Shown here one piece after another: positions 55,688 through 64,000 of a DNA stretch of 64,000 nucleotides (positions within the stretch are counted from its first letter, which is position 1; each line of letters starts with the position of its first letter). The DNA comes from Tengunoibacter tsumagoiensis (GTDB lineage: Bacteria > Chloroflexota > Ktedonobacteria > Ktedonobacterales > Ktedonobacteraceae). The notes below the pieces were generated by a model. The model had not been told where the DNA came from. It saw nothing but the letters and a program-made list of their open reading frames with translations, and searched no databases. The position numbers were made by a program, and so were the translations under genes. Location of the stretch: NCBI RefSeq assembly GCF_003967535.1, contig NZ_BIFR01000001.1, forward strand, positions 4,401,001 to 4,465,000, written 5' to 3'.

Positions 55688-56221
55688 CTATGCAAGCAGC
55701 TTATAATAAAAAACGGTGCCATCCAGTTGACCACTTGCGCTTTGTGCGTAAAATGGGATAACGCCCACCTTCTGATACCCAATCTTCTGATACAGGAGCT
55801 CAGAGACATCGCCCTCTCGCGTATCCAGGAAGAGCAGGGTCCGACCATTCTCACGCGCAATTGCTTCAATGGCTTCCATCAAACGCTTCCCCGTCCCACG
55901 CCGCCGCTGACTCTGCAAGACAAAGAGCTTCTGGACCTCGGCACGATGCAGAGCATTGGCTCTGGTCGCCAGACCCAACTGGACCGATCCAACAACCTTC
56001 CCATCCTCACGAGCAACCAGGAGAAAACATTCTTTCTGCGCTACTGCCTGAAAGACCGTATGCCAATACTGCTGAGCCTCTTCTGCGCTGAGGGGCGGCA
56101 GAAAGCCAACCGAGGCCCCCGATTCGACGGTATCTTGTAATAACTGAATGAGCTCTGGCAGGAGCCCCTCTTCTTCTTCAATAGCTACTTGATTGATAAC
56201 CACAGATGTGATTTCAGACAT
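55688..56221 (-). CDS. GNAT family N-acetyltransferase
   Basis: 177 residues. The acetyl-CoA pyrophosphate loop is QSQRRRGTGKRLMEAIEAIA (R/Q-x-x-G-x-G/A pattern), preceded by AEVQKLFVL and followed by LLFLDTREGDVSELLYQKIG and the C-terminal strand VFYYKLLA. It transfers an acetyl group to an unknown amine substrate. The ATG at 56221 (MSEITSVVINQVAIEEEE) is chosen over an upstream start that adds 12 residues; the ribosome site is weak (GAAGAAAG). A truncated copy is at 51560. Confidence 0.85.
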   Translation of the reverse strand: MSEITSVVINQVAIEEEEGLLPELIQLLQDTVESGASVGFLPPLSAEEAQQYWHTVFQAVAQKECFLLVAREDGKVVGSVQLGLATRANALHRAEVQKLFVLQSQRRRGTGKRLMEAIEAIARENGRTLLFLDTREGDVSELLYQKIGYQKVGVIPFYAQSASGQLDGTVFYYKLLA

Positions 56222-56286
56222 ACAGATCGTTCTTTCTTCGCTAACAGATCCGTTCAAAACTCTTTATTGAGAGCACAATGGCTCTT

Positions 56287-58299
56287 TCATTCTTCACCTA
56301 TTTTATCATCCGCTTGCTTACGTTTAGAAGCTAGTTCGAGAAAAAAGTGGATCGCTTGGGGATTGCTGAGCGCATCTACACTGATCGCTTTCTCGACTGG
56401 TAAGCCCAACAGAATTTTTTTGATCGGGACCTCCAGTTTCTTCCCACTCAGTGTGCGAGGAACCTCTGCAATGGAGAGGATCTCATCGGGGATATGATGA
56501 GGAGAGATCCGGGTGCGCAGGGCGGTTCTCAATCGCTGCTTCAGGTCTTCATCCAGTTCCGCTCCTGGGCGCAGGACGACAAACAGGGGCAGGTAGTAGC
56601 CTCCATGAGCCTGCTCCACACCAATGATGAGGCTATCCACAATCTCGGGAAAGCTCTCCACGACACGATAGATCTCGCTACTCCCCATCCGAATCCCCAT
56701 TCGATTAATGGTGGAGTCGGAACGCCCATAAATGATTGCGCTACCACGCGGGGTGATGCGAATCCAGTCGCCATGCCGCCAGATCCCTGGATAGACTGCA
56801 AAATAGCTTTCAAGATAGCGTCGATTATTGGGGTCATTCCAGAAGAACAGCGGCATCGACGGCATGGGCTCTGTCAGAACCAACTCGCCCACTTCATCAA
56901 TGAAGGATTGTCCGCTCTCATCAAAAGCTTCAACCTTTGCCCCAAGACTTCGGCATTGGAGCTCACCAGCATAGACTGGCAAGACAATGCTTCCACACAC
57001 AAAGGCGGAACAGACATCAGTCCCCCCACTGATCGAGCAGAGCCAGAGATCGCTCTTTACGTGCTCATAGACCCAGAGAAAGCCCTCTGGAGGAAGGGGC
57101 GAGCCAGTCGAGCCGAGCGCCCGCAACTGACTGAGATCATAGCGTTGCCCTGGCTCTATTTCAGCTTTGAGGCAGGAGCTAAGATAGCTGGCACTGGTGC
57201 CAAAGAAGGTCATACCGCTCTCATGTGCAAAGGACCAGAGGGCGTTTAGATCTGGATAACCGGGGCTGCCATCATAGAGCAAAGCCGTTGCCCCCACAAG
57301 AAGGCTCCCCACCAATAAATTCCACATCATCCAGCCTGTGGTCGAGAACCAGAAGAAACGGTCTCCGGGCTTCAGGTCTGATTCCAATGCCAGGACCTTC
57401 AGATGCTCCATTAAGATGCCGCCCTGGCTCTGGACGATAGCCTTTGGCAGCCCGGTTGTCCCCGATGAGTAGAGCACCCAGAGCGGGTATGCAAAAGGCA
57501 CCTGCTCAAAATGGAGTTCAGCTTCTGGCAAGAGCGCTTCCTGCCAGAAAAGAAGCTGCGTCAGATCAGAGCCCGTTGCAGTGGTCGCGGTGGTATCCAG
57601 ATAGGGGATCAGAATCGTTTTCTGGAGGGTGGGGAGTTGCTGCTGAAGCTCTACCAGGATGGGACGACGATCAAAGATCTTACCAGCATAGGAATAGCCA
57701 TCAACAGCAATCAGGACCCTGGGCTCAATCTGCTGAAAGCGTTCAATGACGCTACTGGCCCCAAAATCTGGCGAGCAACTGGACCAGATAGCACCCAGGC
57801 TGGCGCAGGCCAGAAAGGCAATGACAGCCTCCGGAATATTAGGGAGATATGCCACCACGCGATCACCACGTTGCACACCCAGAGTCCGGAATGTCTGCGC
57901 AATCGCCGCCACTTTCCTCTTGAGGTCAGCCCAGGACAATTCACACAATGGTCGCCCTTCCGACTGAAACAGAAGCGCAGGTCGCTCAGGAGAGGTCTGA
58001 CGAAAGATATGCTCCGCATAATTTAGTTGAGCGCCAGGAAACCAGATGGCTCCGGGCATCTTGCGCTCCACCAGAACGGTCTGATAGGGGCGCGAGGCCT
58101 GAATGGCAAAGAAATCCCAGAGTGAGCCCCAAAAAGCTTCAATCTGTTCAACCGACCAGAGCCAGAGCTCTTCACGATTCGCAAACACCAGCCCTTTCTC
58201 TTGAGCTAACCATGCACGATACTTTGTTATATTGGCTGCTTCTTGCTGAATAATGGAAGGTTGCCACAAGGGTCTCGTAGATTCAAATGCGGCTGGCAT
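56287..58299 (-). CDS. Acetoacetate-CoA ligase (acetoacetyl-CoA synthetase)
   Basis: 670 residues, an ANL-superfamily enzyme. The AMP-binding P-loop is LYSSGTTGLPKAI; STGSPLPPEGFLWVYEHVKS, CSISGGTDVCSAFVC and YGRSDSTINRMGIRMGSSEI are characteristic of acetoacetyl-CoA synthetases. The acyl-adenylate Lys is in LSGKKLEVPIKKIL. It activates acetoacetate to acetoacetyl-CoA with ATP, feeding storage-polymer, ketone-body or butanoate metabolism. A short-chain dehydrogenase of the 3-hydroxyacyl-CoA type lies 4.6 kb away, but no shared operon is visible. Confidence 0.93.
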   Translation of the reverse strand: MPAAFESTRPLWQPSIIQQEAANITKYRAWLAQEKGLVFANREELWLWSVEQIEAFWGSLWDFFAIQASRPYQTVLVERKMPGAIWFPGAQLNYAEHIFRQTSPERPALLFQSEGRPLCELSWADLKRKVAAIAQTFRTLGVQRGDRVVAYLPNIPEAVIAFLACASLGAIWSSCSPDFGASSVIERFQQIEPRVLIAVDGYSYAGKIFDRRPILVELQQQLPTLQKTILIPYLDTTATTATGSDLTQLLFWQEALLPEAELHFEQVPFAYPLWVLYSSGTTGLPKAIVQSQGGILMEHLKVLALESDLKPGDRFFWFSTTGWMMWNLLVGSLLVGATALLYDGSPGYPDLNALWSFAHESGMTFFGTSASYLSSCLKAEIEPGQRYDLSQLRALGSTGSPLPPEGFLWVYEHVKSDLWLCSISGGTDVCSAFVCGSIVLPVYAGELQCRSLGAKVEAFDESGQSFIDEVGELVLTEPMPSMPLFFWNDPNNRRYLESYFAVYPGIWRHGDWIRITPRGSAIIYGRSDSTINRMGIRMGSSEIYRVVESFPEIVDSLIIGVEQAHGGYYLPLFVVLRPGAELDEDLKQRLRTALRTRISPHHIPDEILSIAEVPRTLSGKKLEVPIKKILLGLPVEKAISVDALSNPQAIHFFLELASKRKQADDKIGEE

Positions 58300-58357
58300 A
58301 GTCCTACAACCTTTCTTTCTACAACCTTGTAGAAACTTGTGCTGAGTGGCCTGAGCA

Positions 58358-58380
58358 GGAAGGTAGCAATTCTACCTTCC
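58358..58380 (-). terminator. Hairpin after the SRPBCC gene
   Basis: GGAAGGTAG (58358-58366), loop CAATT, CTACCTTCC (58372-58380). It lies 13 bases after the SRPBCC stop and upstream of the acetoacetate-CoA ligase start. Confidence 0.55.
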
Positions 58381-58392
58381 ACCATAAAAACT

Positions 58393-58821
58393 TTATTCGG
58401 ATTCAATGACCCGCTTTAAGGTATTTACCTGCGTATCTAATTGCTTGCGCACCATTGGCATGAGGAAAGGGCCAGCGAACTTCAGTTTACTGCCAGGATC
58501 GGCCTCTCCCACCAGCGTTAAACGGGTTCCACCAGGGACAGCGTCAAACGTCATATCGTTCGACAACGGAAATGGACCATCAACAAGTTTGAAGGAAAAT
58601 GCATGCGAAGGCTCATAACGGGTCACTTCAATAGCCCCCTCAAAATGTTGTCCCATAAATTCGCCACTCTGCCGAAACCGCGAGCCCACCCCCAATGGAC
58701 CATTGGATAATGCCTGCACCTCCGTCACCGGAAGCCAACGCTTCACATTCTCCATCTGCGTCACAAAGGCAAATACTTTCTCGACTGGCCGGGCAATCAC
58801 AATACTTTTTTCGACTTTCAT
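58393..58821 (-). CDS. SRPBCC (START-like) family protein
   Basis: 142 residues. MKVEKSIVIARPVEKVFAFV, then WLPVTEVQALSNGPLGVGS and the long C-terminal helix (LMPMVRKQLDTQVNTLKRVI) give the helix-grip fold of polyketide-cyclase/CoxG-like proteins. These bind hydrophobic ligands; the ligand here is unknown. A GAGGATGAG site lies ahead of the ATG. Confidence 0.82.
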   Translation of the reverse strand: MKVEKSIVIARPVEKVFAFVTQMENVKRWLPVTEVQALSNGPLGVGSRFRQSGEFMGQHFEGAIEVTRYEPSHAFSFKLVDGPFPLSNDMTFDAVPGGTRLTLVGEADPGSKLKFAGPFLMPMVRKQLDTQVNTLKRVIESE

Positions 58822-58989
58822 ATCTTGCTCATCCTCTCAATAATTATAAGAGACAATTTCAAACAACCAATCTTCTGTAAAAATTGCTTGTGCTTATCTG
58901 AATCGCCTTTACTAAGCATACGACTAGCAACCTACTCTGGTAGCAGACTTGTTGGCTTGAATCTTACGCCCACTATGTTCTGTTAAGAC

Positions 58990-59017
58990 TTGTTCGACGA
59001 TAAAATCGTGATACAAT
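58990..59017 (+). promoter_or_regulatory. Candidate promoter of the DUF983 gene
   Basis: TTGTTC (58990-58995), 16-base spacer, TACAAT (59012-59017). Confidence 0.5.
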
Positions 59018-59039
59018 AAAAGAGTATCTGAATACAAAC

Positions 59040-59462
59040 ATGAGGGCTACGGCTTTATTAAGGACGCTTCATTTTATGCATAGCTTCTGGGAACTGTTAT
59101 TACGCGGTCTGCTCTTGCGTTGTCCCGTCTGTGGACAGGGCAAACTGTACTGCGGATTTTTTAAGATGAACGAACGTTGCCCCGTCTGCAATTTTCAATT
59201 CGAACGTGAAGAGGGCTACTTTAGTAGTGCTATGGCGATCAATCTTGTGTTGAGTGAGCTGATTGTAACGGCCTTTGCGATACCTCTGGCTGCCAATCAG
59301 GCGATCCCCATTCTCCCCTTGCTGCTCTGGGGGGCTCCATTCCCTTTTATCCTGCCCATTCTCTTTTACTGGCACAGCCGCAGCGTCTGGATGAGCATGG
59401 ACCACTACCTTAATCCAATCTATCGTCACAAAAGCTCGGACAATCCAACGTTGCCACAGTAA
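59040..59462 (+). CDS. DUF983 family membrane protein
   Basis: 140 residues. Two CxxC pairs (LRCPVCGQGKLYCGF and NERCPVCNFQFE) form a likely zinc ribbon, followed by two membrane helices (VLSELIVTAFAIPLA; LWGAPFPFILPILFYW). This is the layout of DUF983, often near cytochrome oxidase genes in other bacteria; no such genes are near here. ATG 59040 has no good ribosome site; ATG 59076 (MHSFWELLLRG) with AAGGAC further upstream is an alternative. Confidence 0.82.
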   Translation: MRATALLRTLHFMHSFWELLLRGLLLRCPVCGQGKLYCGFFKMNERCPVCNFQFEREEGYFSSAMAINLVLSELIVTAFAIPLAANQAIPILPLLLWGAPFPFILPILFYWHSRSVWMSMDHYLNPIYRHKSSDNPTLPQ

Positions 59463-59574
59463 GCAGACCAGATCAGGTGTCAGGTCGAAGAAACCCGCCC
59501 ACGTGCAGACAGATGGGCTAAAACGGCTCTGTTACTTGCATATAAACGCTGTTTTATGATTAAATGCGGAAAGG

Positions 59575-60468
59575 ATGGCAGACGGATATTCAAAAGACAC
59601 AGACCAACAGCGTACGTACCGAGCATTTCAATCCTTGATAGCAGGTGAAGATGGAGCCATTGATCTGGCTCAAGCTGCCTTGCTCATTGCAAGCATCGAG
59701 TACCCTGGCTTGGACATAACACACATTCAGGCACAACTCGACGCGCTTGCACGTCGAGTACGGATTATGCTGGCCCTTCCCTCCCCTGACCAGCTCCCCG
59801 ATCTTCCTGCTGATGTCGATCCTCTCAATGTACTGGCCGTCATGAATCAGGTTCTTCGCTCAGAAGAGGGCTTTCATGGCAACCCCGAAGAATACTATAC
59901 GCCCGATAATAGCTTTCTCAATAAGGTGTTAGAGAACCATACTGGCATTCCGGTCACGCTGGCCCTTCTTTATATAGAAGTGGGAAAACGTGTTGGCATC
60001 CGCTTAGAGGGGATCGGACTCCCTTACCACTTTATGGTTGGTTATAAGCTCCCTGATCAGATGATCTATCTCGACCCTTATACCGATAGCAGCTTCCTGA
60101 CGGCTCAACAGTGCTTAGAGCGCATTCGGCTCCTTGCCAAACGCCGTATTAAGATCCATCCGCGCTGGTTTGAGCCAGTAACCCATCGGCAGTTGCTTCT
60201 ACGCCTGCTGAACAATCTGAAAAAGATCTATATCGATCGTGAGGATTTTCCTCATGCGCTGAATATCAGCGATTTCATCTTGATGCTTATCCCCGATGCG
60301 GCACTGGAGCTGCGCGATCGAGGGCATATCCATCTGCAATTAAAGCATTATGGACGAGCCCTTCACGATCTTAATACCTATCTTGAATTAAGCCCACAAT
60401 CAAGTGATCGCTATGAGATTCTCAACCAGATCAAGTCCATCCGCAGATTTATCGCCATGATGAATTAG
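59575..60468 (+). CDS. SirB1/transglutaminase-like and TPR protein
   Basis: 297 residues. The N-terminal two thirds resemble the SirB1 group of transglutaminase-like proteins (YYTPDNSFLNKVLENHTGIP, then LPYHFMVGY and IYLDPYTD). The His and Asp of the triad are present, but the usual Cys position holds no Cys, so peptidase activity is doubtful. The C-terminal third is TPR-like (DFPHALNISDFILMLIPDAA, HYGRALHDLNTYLELSPQ). A GGAAAGG site lies directly before the ATG. The stop is only five bases from the convergent MutS-like gene. Confidence 0.85.
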   Translation: MADGYSKDTDQQRTYRAFQSLIAGEDGAIDLAQAALLIASIEYPGLDITHIQAQLDALARRVRIMLALPSPDQLPDLPADVDPLNVLAVMNQVLRSEEGFHGNPEEYYTPDNSFLNKVLENHTGIPVTLALLYIEVGKRVGIRLEGIGLPYHFMVGYKLPDQMIYLDPYTDSSFLTAQQCLERIRLLAKRRIKIHPRWFEPVTHRQLLLRLLNNLKKIYIDREDFPHALNISDFILMLIPDAALELRDRGHIHLQLKHYGRALHDLNTYLELSPQSSDRYEILNQIKSIRRFIAMMN

Positions 60469-60473
60469 ATGAT

Positions 60474-62342
60474 CTAAACGAGCACATCATCAATCGGTAG
60501 TCCCTCAATCTCCATGATCTTCAGAGCGTTCGTGGTCGGACAAGGTCCTGTACGCAGGATATAATCAAAGACCAGCTGACCAGCTGTCACATGCTCGCGA
60601 AAATGGTAATTCTTCACCTGGGGAAGGATCTCAGCCAATTTGACCAGTTCAAGATCATGCGTTGAGATCAGGCCAATACAGTTCTTTCCAACCAGAGCAC
60701 GTACAAAAGACCGGCTCCCAATCAGCCTCTCACGGTTATTTGTGCCCTTAAAGATCTCGTCCACCATAAAGAAGAGTGGCAGTTGATCGGGTTCAGCTAA
60801 CGCAGTTAACAGGGCTCGTAAGCGTCGAACCTCTGCATAAAAATACGAATAGCCATCATTGACTGAATCGGTGACACGAATACAGGTAAAGAGACGGAAC
60901 AGCTCAGTCTCAAACGTACTGGCATTAACAGGAGCGCCTGCATAGGCAAGACAAAGATTCACACCTAAGGTGCGCAAAAAGGTACTCTTGCCCGCCATAT
61001 TCGAGCCGGTAAGAATCACGACTTCGCCCAGTGCTGAAAACGTAAAGGAGTTCGTCACCTTCTTCTCCACGGGAATAAGTGGATGACCCATGTCTGTACC
61101 AGAAAAAATCGTCTGACTCTGACGGGATCGCTCACCAGAACTGTGAACCTCTGGCATAACATAGCCTGGATGGAGGTAGGCAAACGTCGCCAGGGAACAG
61201 GTGGCTTCAATCTCATACCAGGTATCCAACCAGGTTGGCAGCCGCTGAGCAATCTGCTCTTTATACTGATTGAGTCGGTATGCGCAATACATATCCCACG
61301 GAATAAAAGCGTTCACGACCAGCCAGAGGAGTCCATTGTTCTTCAACGTCGCCGCCGAAGAGATTCGAGCGGTTTTTGAGAGCAGGCTCGAAGGGCTATT
61401 GGCTTTATCTTCCCAGAAGGGTGCACAGAGCGCTTTAAGCTGCTGATGTCGGCCATAGGGGTACCGCTCCAGAAACGTAAAAATAGAGCTCAGGGTTGCA
61501 AAGCCAAAGCGGAGATAGGTGGCATCTTCAAAAATATCTCCACGCTGATTGCCTGTACTAAAAAAGAATAAGACAGAGGCAGCAATCGAATAATATCCAA
61601 GCTGCGGAAAGCCTGGAACAACCAGACCCAACACAAACAGGACAACTGTCAGAAGATTGATCCCAAGCGAGAGCCAGAGTAGCCAGCGCAATGCAGGGGC
61701 TGGCCCCTGTTTATTCAACCAGTTGAGCAGTCTCTTCCCTTCCAACTGCTCCTTCCCTTTTCCCGCAGCAATCAGCGACTTTAGCAACAGCTTATCGCGA
61801 AACAGGCTCAATGGCGTAAGCTCTTGCACAAGGGCCTGCCGCCTCTGTACTGTTGCCAGATCAGGATGGGTATTTAGCAACCATCTCTCCAGACGCTGGC
61901 TCCCCTCCTGCGAGACGGAGGTATTGACCAATCGCAATAACGAACGCGAACCAGTAATATCTAGATCAAACTCAAAGGGATGCTCTTCTCGCGTCGAAGG
62001 GAGCTCAACGTGTGGAATATGTTCCCAGTCCAGCTTCATCCGCGCCAGGTGTGCAGATTGAATGTATGACCAGAGGGTATGCCGGGCAATGCTGTGATCC
62101 AACTTGCCTTGGAAATGGGCCAGCACAGCAAAAACAATCATCGCAGCCGCAAACAGCGAGAGGCCCAGCCACCAGCCCACACCAATAAAGCCCACTACGC
62201 TTATGGCCAGTCCCACAAAAAATATCCCCACACGCAACCATGAGTAACGGTTACTTTGCGGCAACCAGAGTGCTATCCGTCGTTGCAAACGCGCAATCTG
62301 GTCTTCCAACACACGTATTCGTTCTTGTCTCTTATCTTCCAT
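60474..62342 (-). CDS. Membrane-associated MutS-like ATPase
   Basis: 622 residues. N-terminal coiled coil (DKRQERIRVLEDQIARLQRR), two membrane helices (about 35-80), a MutS core-like helical part with two more hydrophobic helices (about 225-275), then the MutS ATPase: Walker A TGSNMAGKST, Walker B FFMVDEIFKGTNN, and the switch ISTHDLELVKLAE. It lacks the mismatch-recognition and connector domains, so classical mismatch repair is unlikely. Related membrane MutS-like proteins are of unknown role. The start is uncertain: ATG 62342 fits the coiled coil, while ATGs at 62381 and 62372 add 13 or 10 residues; none has a good ribosome site. Confidence 0.82.
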   Translation of the reverse strand: MEDKRQERIRVLEDQIARLQRRIALWLPQSNRYSWLRVGIFFVGLAISVVGFIGVGWWLGLSLFAAAMIVFAVLAHFQGKLDHSIARHTLWSYIQSAHLARMKLDWEHIPHVELPSTREEHPFEFDLDITGSRSLLRLVNTSVSQEGSQRLERWLLNTHPDLATVQRRQALVQELTPLSLFRDKLLLKSLIAAGKGKEQLEGKRLLNWLNKQGPAPALRWLLWLSLGINLLTVVLFVLGLVVPGFPQLGYYSIAASVLFFFSTGNQRGDIFEDATYLRFGFATLSSIFTFLERYPYGRHQQLKALCAPFWEDKANSPSSLLSKTARISSAATLKNNGLLWLVVNAFIPWDMYCAYRLNQYKEQIAQRLPTWLDTWYEIEATCSLATFAYLHPGYVMPEVHSSGERSRQSQTIFSGTDMGHPLIPVEKKVTNSFTFSALGEVVILTGSNMAGKSTFLRTLGVNLCLAYAGAPVNASTFETELFRLFTCIRVTDSVNDGYSYFYAEVRRLRALLTALAEPDQLPLFFMVDEIFKGTNNRERLIGSRSFVRALVGKNCIGLISTHDLELVKLAEILPQVKNYHFREHVTAGQLVFDYILRTGPCPTTNALKIMEIEGLPIDDVLV

Positions 62343-62742
62343 CTGAGTCTCGTGGCGCGGGTACCCTTGCATGGTATGCATAGGGGAGGAAGCGCCACCC
62401 CTCCTTTTCTTTGTTCATATTTATAGCCGTCCACCCGATGAAGACGACGCATATATTTGCTATTTTTTGGGGTGGATCTCCGTATTCCCCAGGCGAAACG
62501 AGGGGTCAATGGCGAATGGCGATGCGTCCCCGTTCGTTTGGGGTCACTGCCTTACGCCAGATATTCTTTTTGACCGGTCAGAACCATCTCTTCTCCTGTA
62601 CATTCTATCCTGCCTGTCACTTATCTTTCCAATGCGACCGGACTTTCGAGAGAATGGGCCTGGCTATTTTCATTGCAGTTGTGCGCATGGCATATTAGAG
62701 CTATATGCTTTGAGAGTTGAGCGTTGAGGTAGTGGTCCTTAC

Positions 62743-62818
62743 ATTGACGCTCCATGCCGGTTATATGTTATGAGCCAGTAGACGAACTAATAACATATGT
62801 CAGGCATGGAGCGTCAAT
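62743..62818. repeat. Long near-perfect inverted repeat (cruciform)
   Basis: ATTGACGCTCCATGCC (62743-62758) pairs exactly with GGCATGGAGCGTCAAT (62803-62818). After a 4x4 internal loop, ATATGTTAT (62763-62771) pairs with ATAACATAT (62790-62798), with an 18-base apical loop. It lies 39 bases after the short-chain dehydrogenase stop and may terminate that gene or be a small mobile element. The rest of the gap, 62343-62742, shows no gene. Confidence 0.75.
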
Positions 62819-62856
62819 ACAGACGAATAAGAGCTATTCCACGTCTCTCTCAATGG

Positions 62857-63621
62857 TTACTTTGCACTCATTCTCAGAGCTCCATCTAGTCTGATCACTT
62901 CCCCATTTAACATTTCATTTTCAATAATATGCTTTGCCAATGCGGCATATTCTGAGGGCCGACCCAGGCGTGGAGGAAAAGGAACTTGTTGACCAAGGGA
63001 GTCTTGTGCTTGTTTCGGAAGCGCCCCCAACAGAGGGGTCTCAAAAATTCCTGGGGCAATGGCAACAACACGGATACCCAGGCGTGCAACTTCGCGAGCA
63101 ATGGGCAGCGTCATCCCAACGATACCGCCCTTTGAGGCAGAGTAAGCTGCCTGACCAATCTGTCCTTCAAAGGCAGCAACCGAGGCGGTGTTAATAATGA
63201 CGCCACGCTCACCACCTGAGGTTGGCTCATTCTTAGCCATAGCCACCAATGCCAGACGGATAGCGTTAAATGTTCCAACAAGATTAATGTTTATAACTTT
63301 CTGAAAGCTCTCCAGACTATGGATAGTGCTTTTTCCAATGACTTTCTCAGCGATGGCAATGCCCGCGCAATTAATCAAAATATGGAGTTCGCCAGCAACC
63401 TGAATGGCCGCCTGCAGCGATGCTTCGCTGGTGACATCCGTTTGCGCAAAGGAGACGCTCGCTCCACTGGCACGCAATTCTGCGGCCAGACGCTCCCCAC
63501 TCTCGCTATTCAGATCGGCGATAACCACTTTCGCGCCCTGCTCTGCCAGCAAACGTACACAGGCCGCTCCCAGTCCTGAGGCTCCGCCTGTGACCAGAAC
63601 CCCCTTGTTCTTGAGCTCCAT
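62857..63621 (-). CDS. Short-chain dehydrogenase, 3-hydroxyacyl-CoA dehydrogenase type
   Basis: 254 residues. NAD-binding TGGASGLG at 12-19, ADLNSESGE after strand 2 (Asp favouring NAD), NCAGIA, catalytic Ser in [11 protein letters not shown] and YSASKGG with Tyr and Lys. The sequence resembles the 3-hydroxyacyl-CoA dehydrogenase type 2 (HSD17B10-like) group ([31 protein letters not shown]), which oxidises short 3-hydroxyacyl-CoAs or hydroxysteroids. AAAGGGAAC precedes the ATG. It has no same-strand neighbour nearby. Confidence 0.9.
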   Translation of the reverse strand: MELKNKGVLVTGGASGLGAACVRLLAEQGAKVVIADLNSESGERLAAELRASGASVSFAQTDVTSEASLQAAIQVAGELHILINCAGIAIAEKVIGKSTIHSLESFQKVININLVGTFNAIRLALVAMAKNEPTSGGERGVIINTASVAAFEGQIGQAAYSASKGGIVGMTLPIAREVARLGIRVVAIAPGIFETPLLGALPKQAQDSLGQQVPFPPRLGRPSEYAALAKHIIENEMLNGEVIRLDGALRMSAK

Positions 63622-63804
63622 TTGTGTTCCCTTTCGTTATTACTGGTGAATTTCTCAGAAACAATGTTATATTCTTATTCTACAACACAGAAGGTGCACA
63701 GTCGCATGCAGGGAGAGACCGCCTGTTACCTTCTCTTTAAAGCAAGCGTATTACAAGGAGTCTAGAGCACCTATCGATGGGATGTCAATTTCAGGGAGAG
63801 GTCT

Positions 63805-64000
63805 ATGTCTCGTGAAAGCAATATGGCTGCCCAGCTCCGATTTGCCGAGGCCGTCAATACAGGAAACTATAACCTCTTTAATGAGGTAGTCGCTCCAAAT
63901 GCTATCGATCACGATCCAGCCCCCGGCCAGGGCCCTGGACCGGAAGGCTACCATCAATTCTTTAGCTCACTCCGAGCTGCCTTCCCCGATATGAAAGTAA
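63805..64000 (+). CDS. SnoaL-like ester cyclase family protein (3' end outside window)
   Basis: 65 codons are visible. MSRESNMAAQLRFAEAVNTG is followed by NEVVAPNAIDHDPAPGQGPG and EGYHQFFSSLRAAFPDMKV, the pattern of SnoaL/ester-cyclase proteins (small alpha+beta barrels of the NTF2 type). GGGAGAGG lies four bases before the ATG. The gene continues past the window end. Confidence 0.8.
   Translation, partial: MSRESNMAAQLRFAEAVNTGNYNLFNEVVAPNAIDHDPAPGQGPGPEGYHQFFSSLRAAFPDMKV

Larger units (their letters stand above)
54847..56075. repeat. Duplicated module, right copy
   Basis: The counterpart of 50743-51947. It has an extra segment of about 24 bases upstream of the lipoprotein gene and a different terminator hairpin. 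The acetyltransferase gene is complete and continues beyond the shared segment to 56221. Confidence 0.9.

Noticed and set aside
50743..56221. Complete lanthipeptide gene cluster
   Set aside because: Only a broken precursor is present; no LanM-type synthetase, protease or exporter was found in the window.

Overview
The window looks like a chromosomal piece of a soil-type Chloroflexota bacterium, most likely class Ktedonobacteria. This is inference from gene style, not from a marker gene. The clues are a zinc-ribbon Ser/Thr kinase fused to a solute-binding domain, an HTH-plus-repeat regulator, giant FtsX-like permeases, PQQ-type propeller lipoproteins, a short class I xylose isomerase, moderate GC and many palindromic intergenic repeats. 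No rRNA, tRNA or CRISPR array was seen.

Layout. 1-288: minus-strand double-glycine-leader peptide with a His/Gly-rich core, running off the window. 0.7-4.8 kb: release-factor-like protein, propeller lipoprotein and a two-gene membrane operon. 5.1-8.4 kb: pyruvate dehydrogenase operon pdhA-pdhB-pdhC. 8.9-15.7 kb: small conserved protein, an HTH/TPR-like regulator behind a structured leader, membrane and secreted proteins. 16.4-21.8 kb: xylA, recQ and a CHRD-like secreted protein, separated by arrays of a palindromic repeat. 21.8-29.5 kb: potassium-uptake locus kdpFABC with a second 31-residue membrane peptide and its two-component system (kdpE and a short KdpD). 30.2-35.1 kb: MFS transporter and a large GH106-like glycoside hydrolase bracketed by about 70 bp direct repeats. 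35.3-39.6 kb: a coupled pair, receptor-like kinase with an external solute-binding domain, then a lipoprotein joining the same kind of binding domain to a von Willebrand A domain. 39.7-44.1 kb: DoxX, a truncated glycosidase, a PPOX-fold protein, MsrA, a DinB-like protein and an FAD monooxygenase.

44.2-56.3 kb is the most accessory part. A 2036-residue double permease is followed by a lipoprotein plus acetyltransferase module present in two copies, with a third decayed trace upstream. Between the copies lie a broken ISL3-type transposase, a frameshifted lanthipeptide-like precursor and a secreted beta-rich protein behind a hairpin-rich leader. 56.3-64 kb is more ordinary: acetoacetate-CoA ligase, SRPBCC protein, DUF983 protein, SirB1-like protein, a membrane-bound MutS-like ATPase, a short-chain dehydrogenase and the start of a SnoaL-like protein.

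The strongest leads for something undescribed are the kinase/VWA pair with paired sensor domains, the two ribosomal-peptide precursors (one intact, one broken), and the palindromic repeats that form the 3' ends of two unrelated genes.
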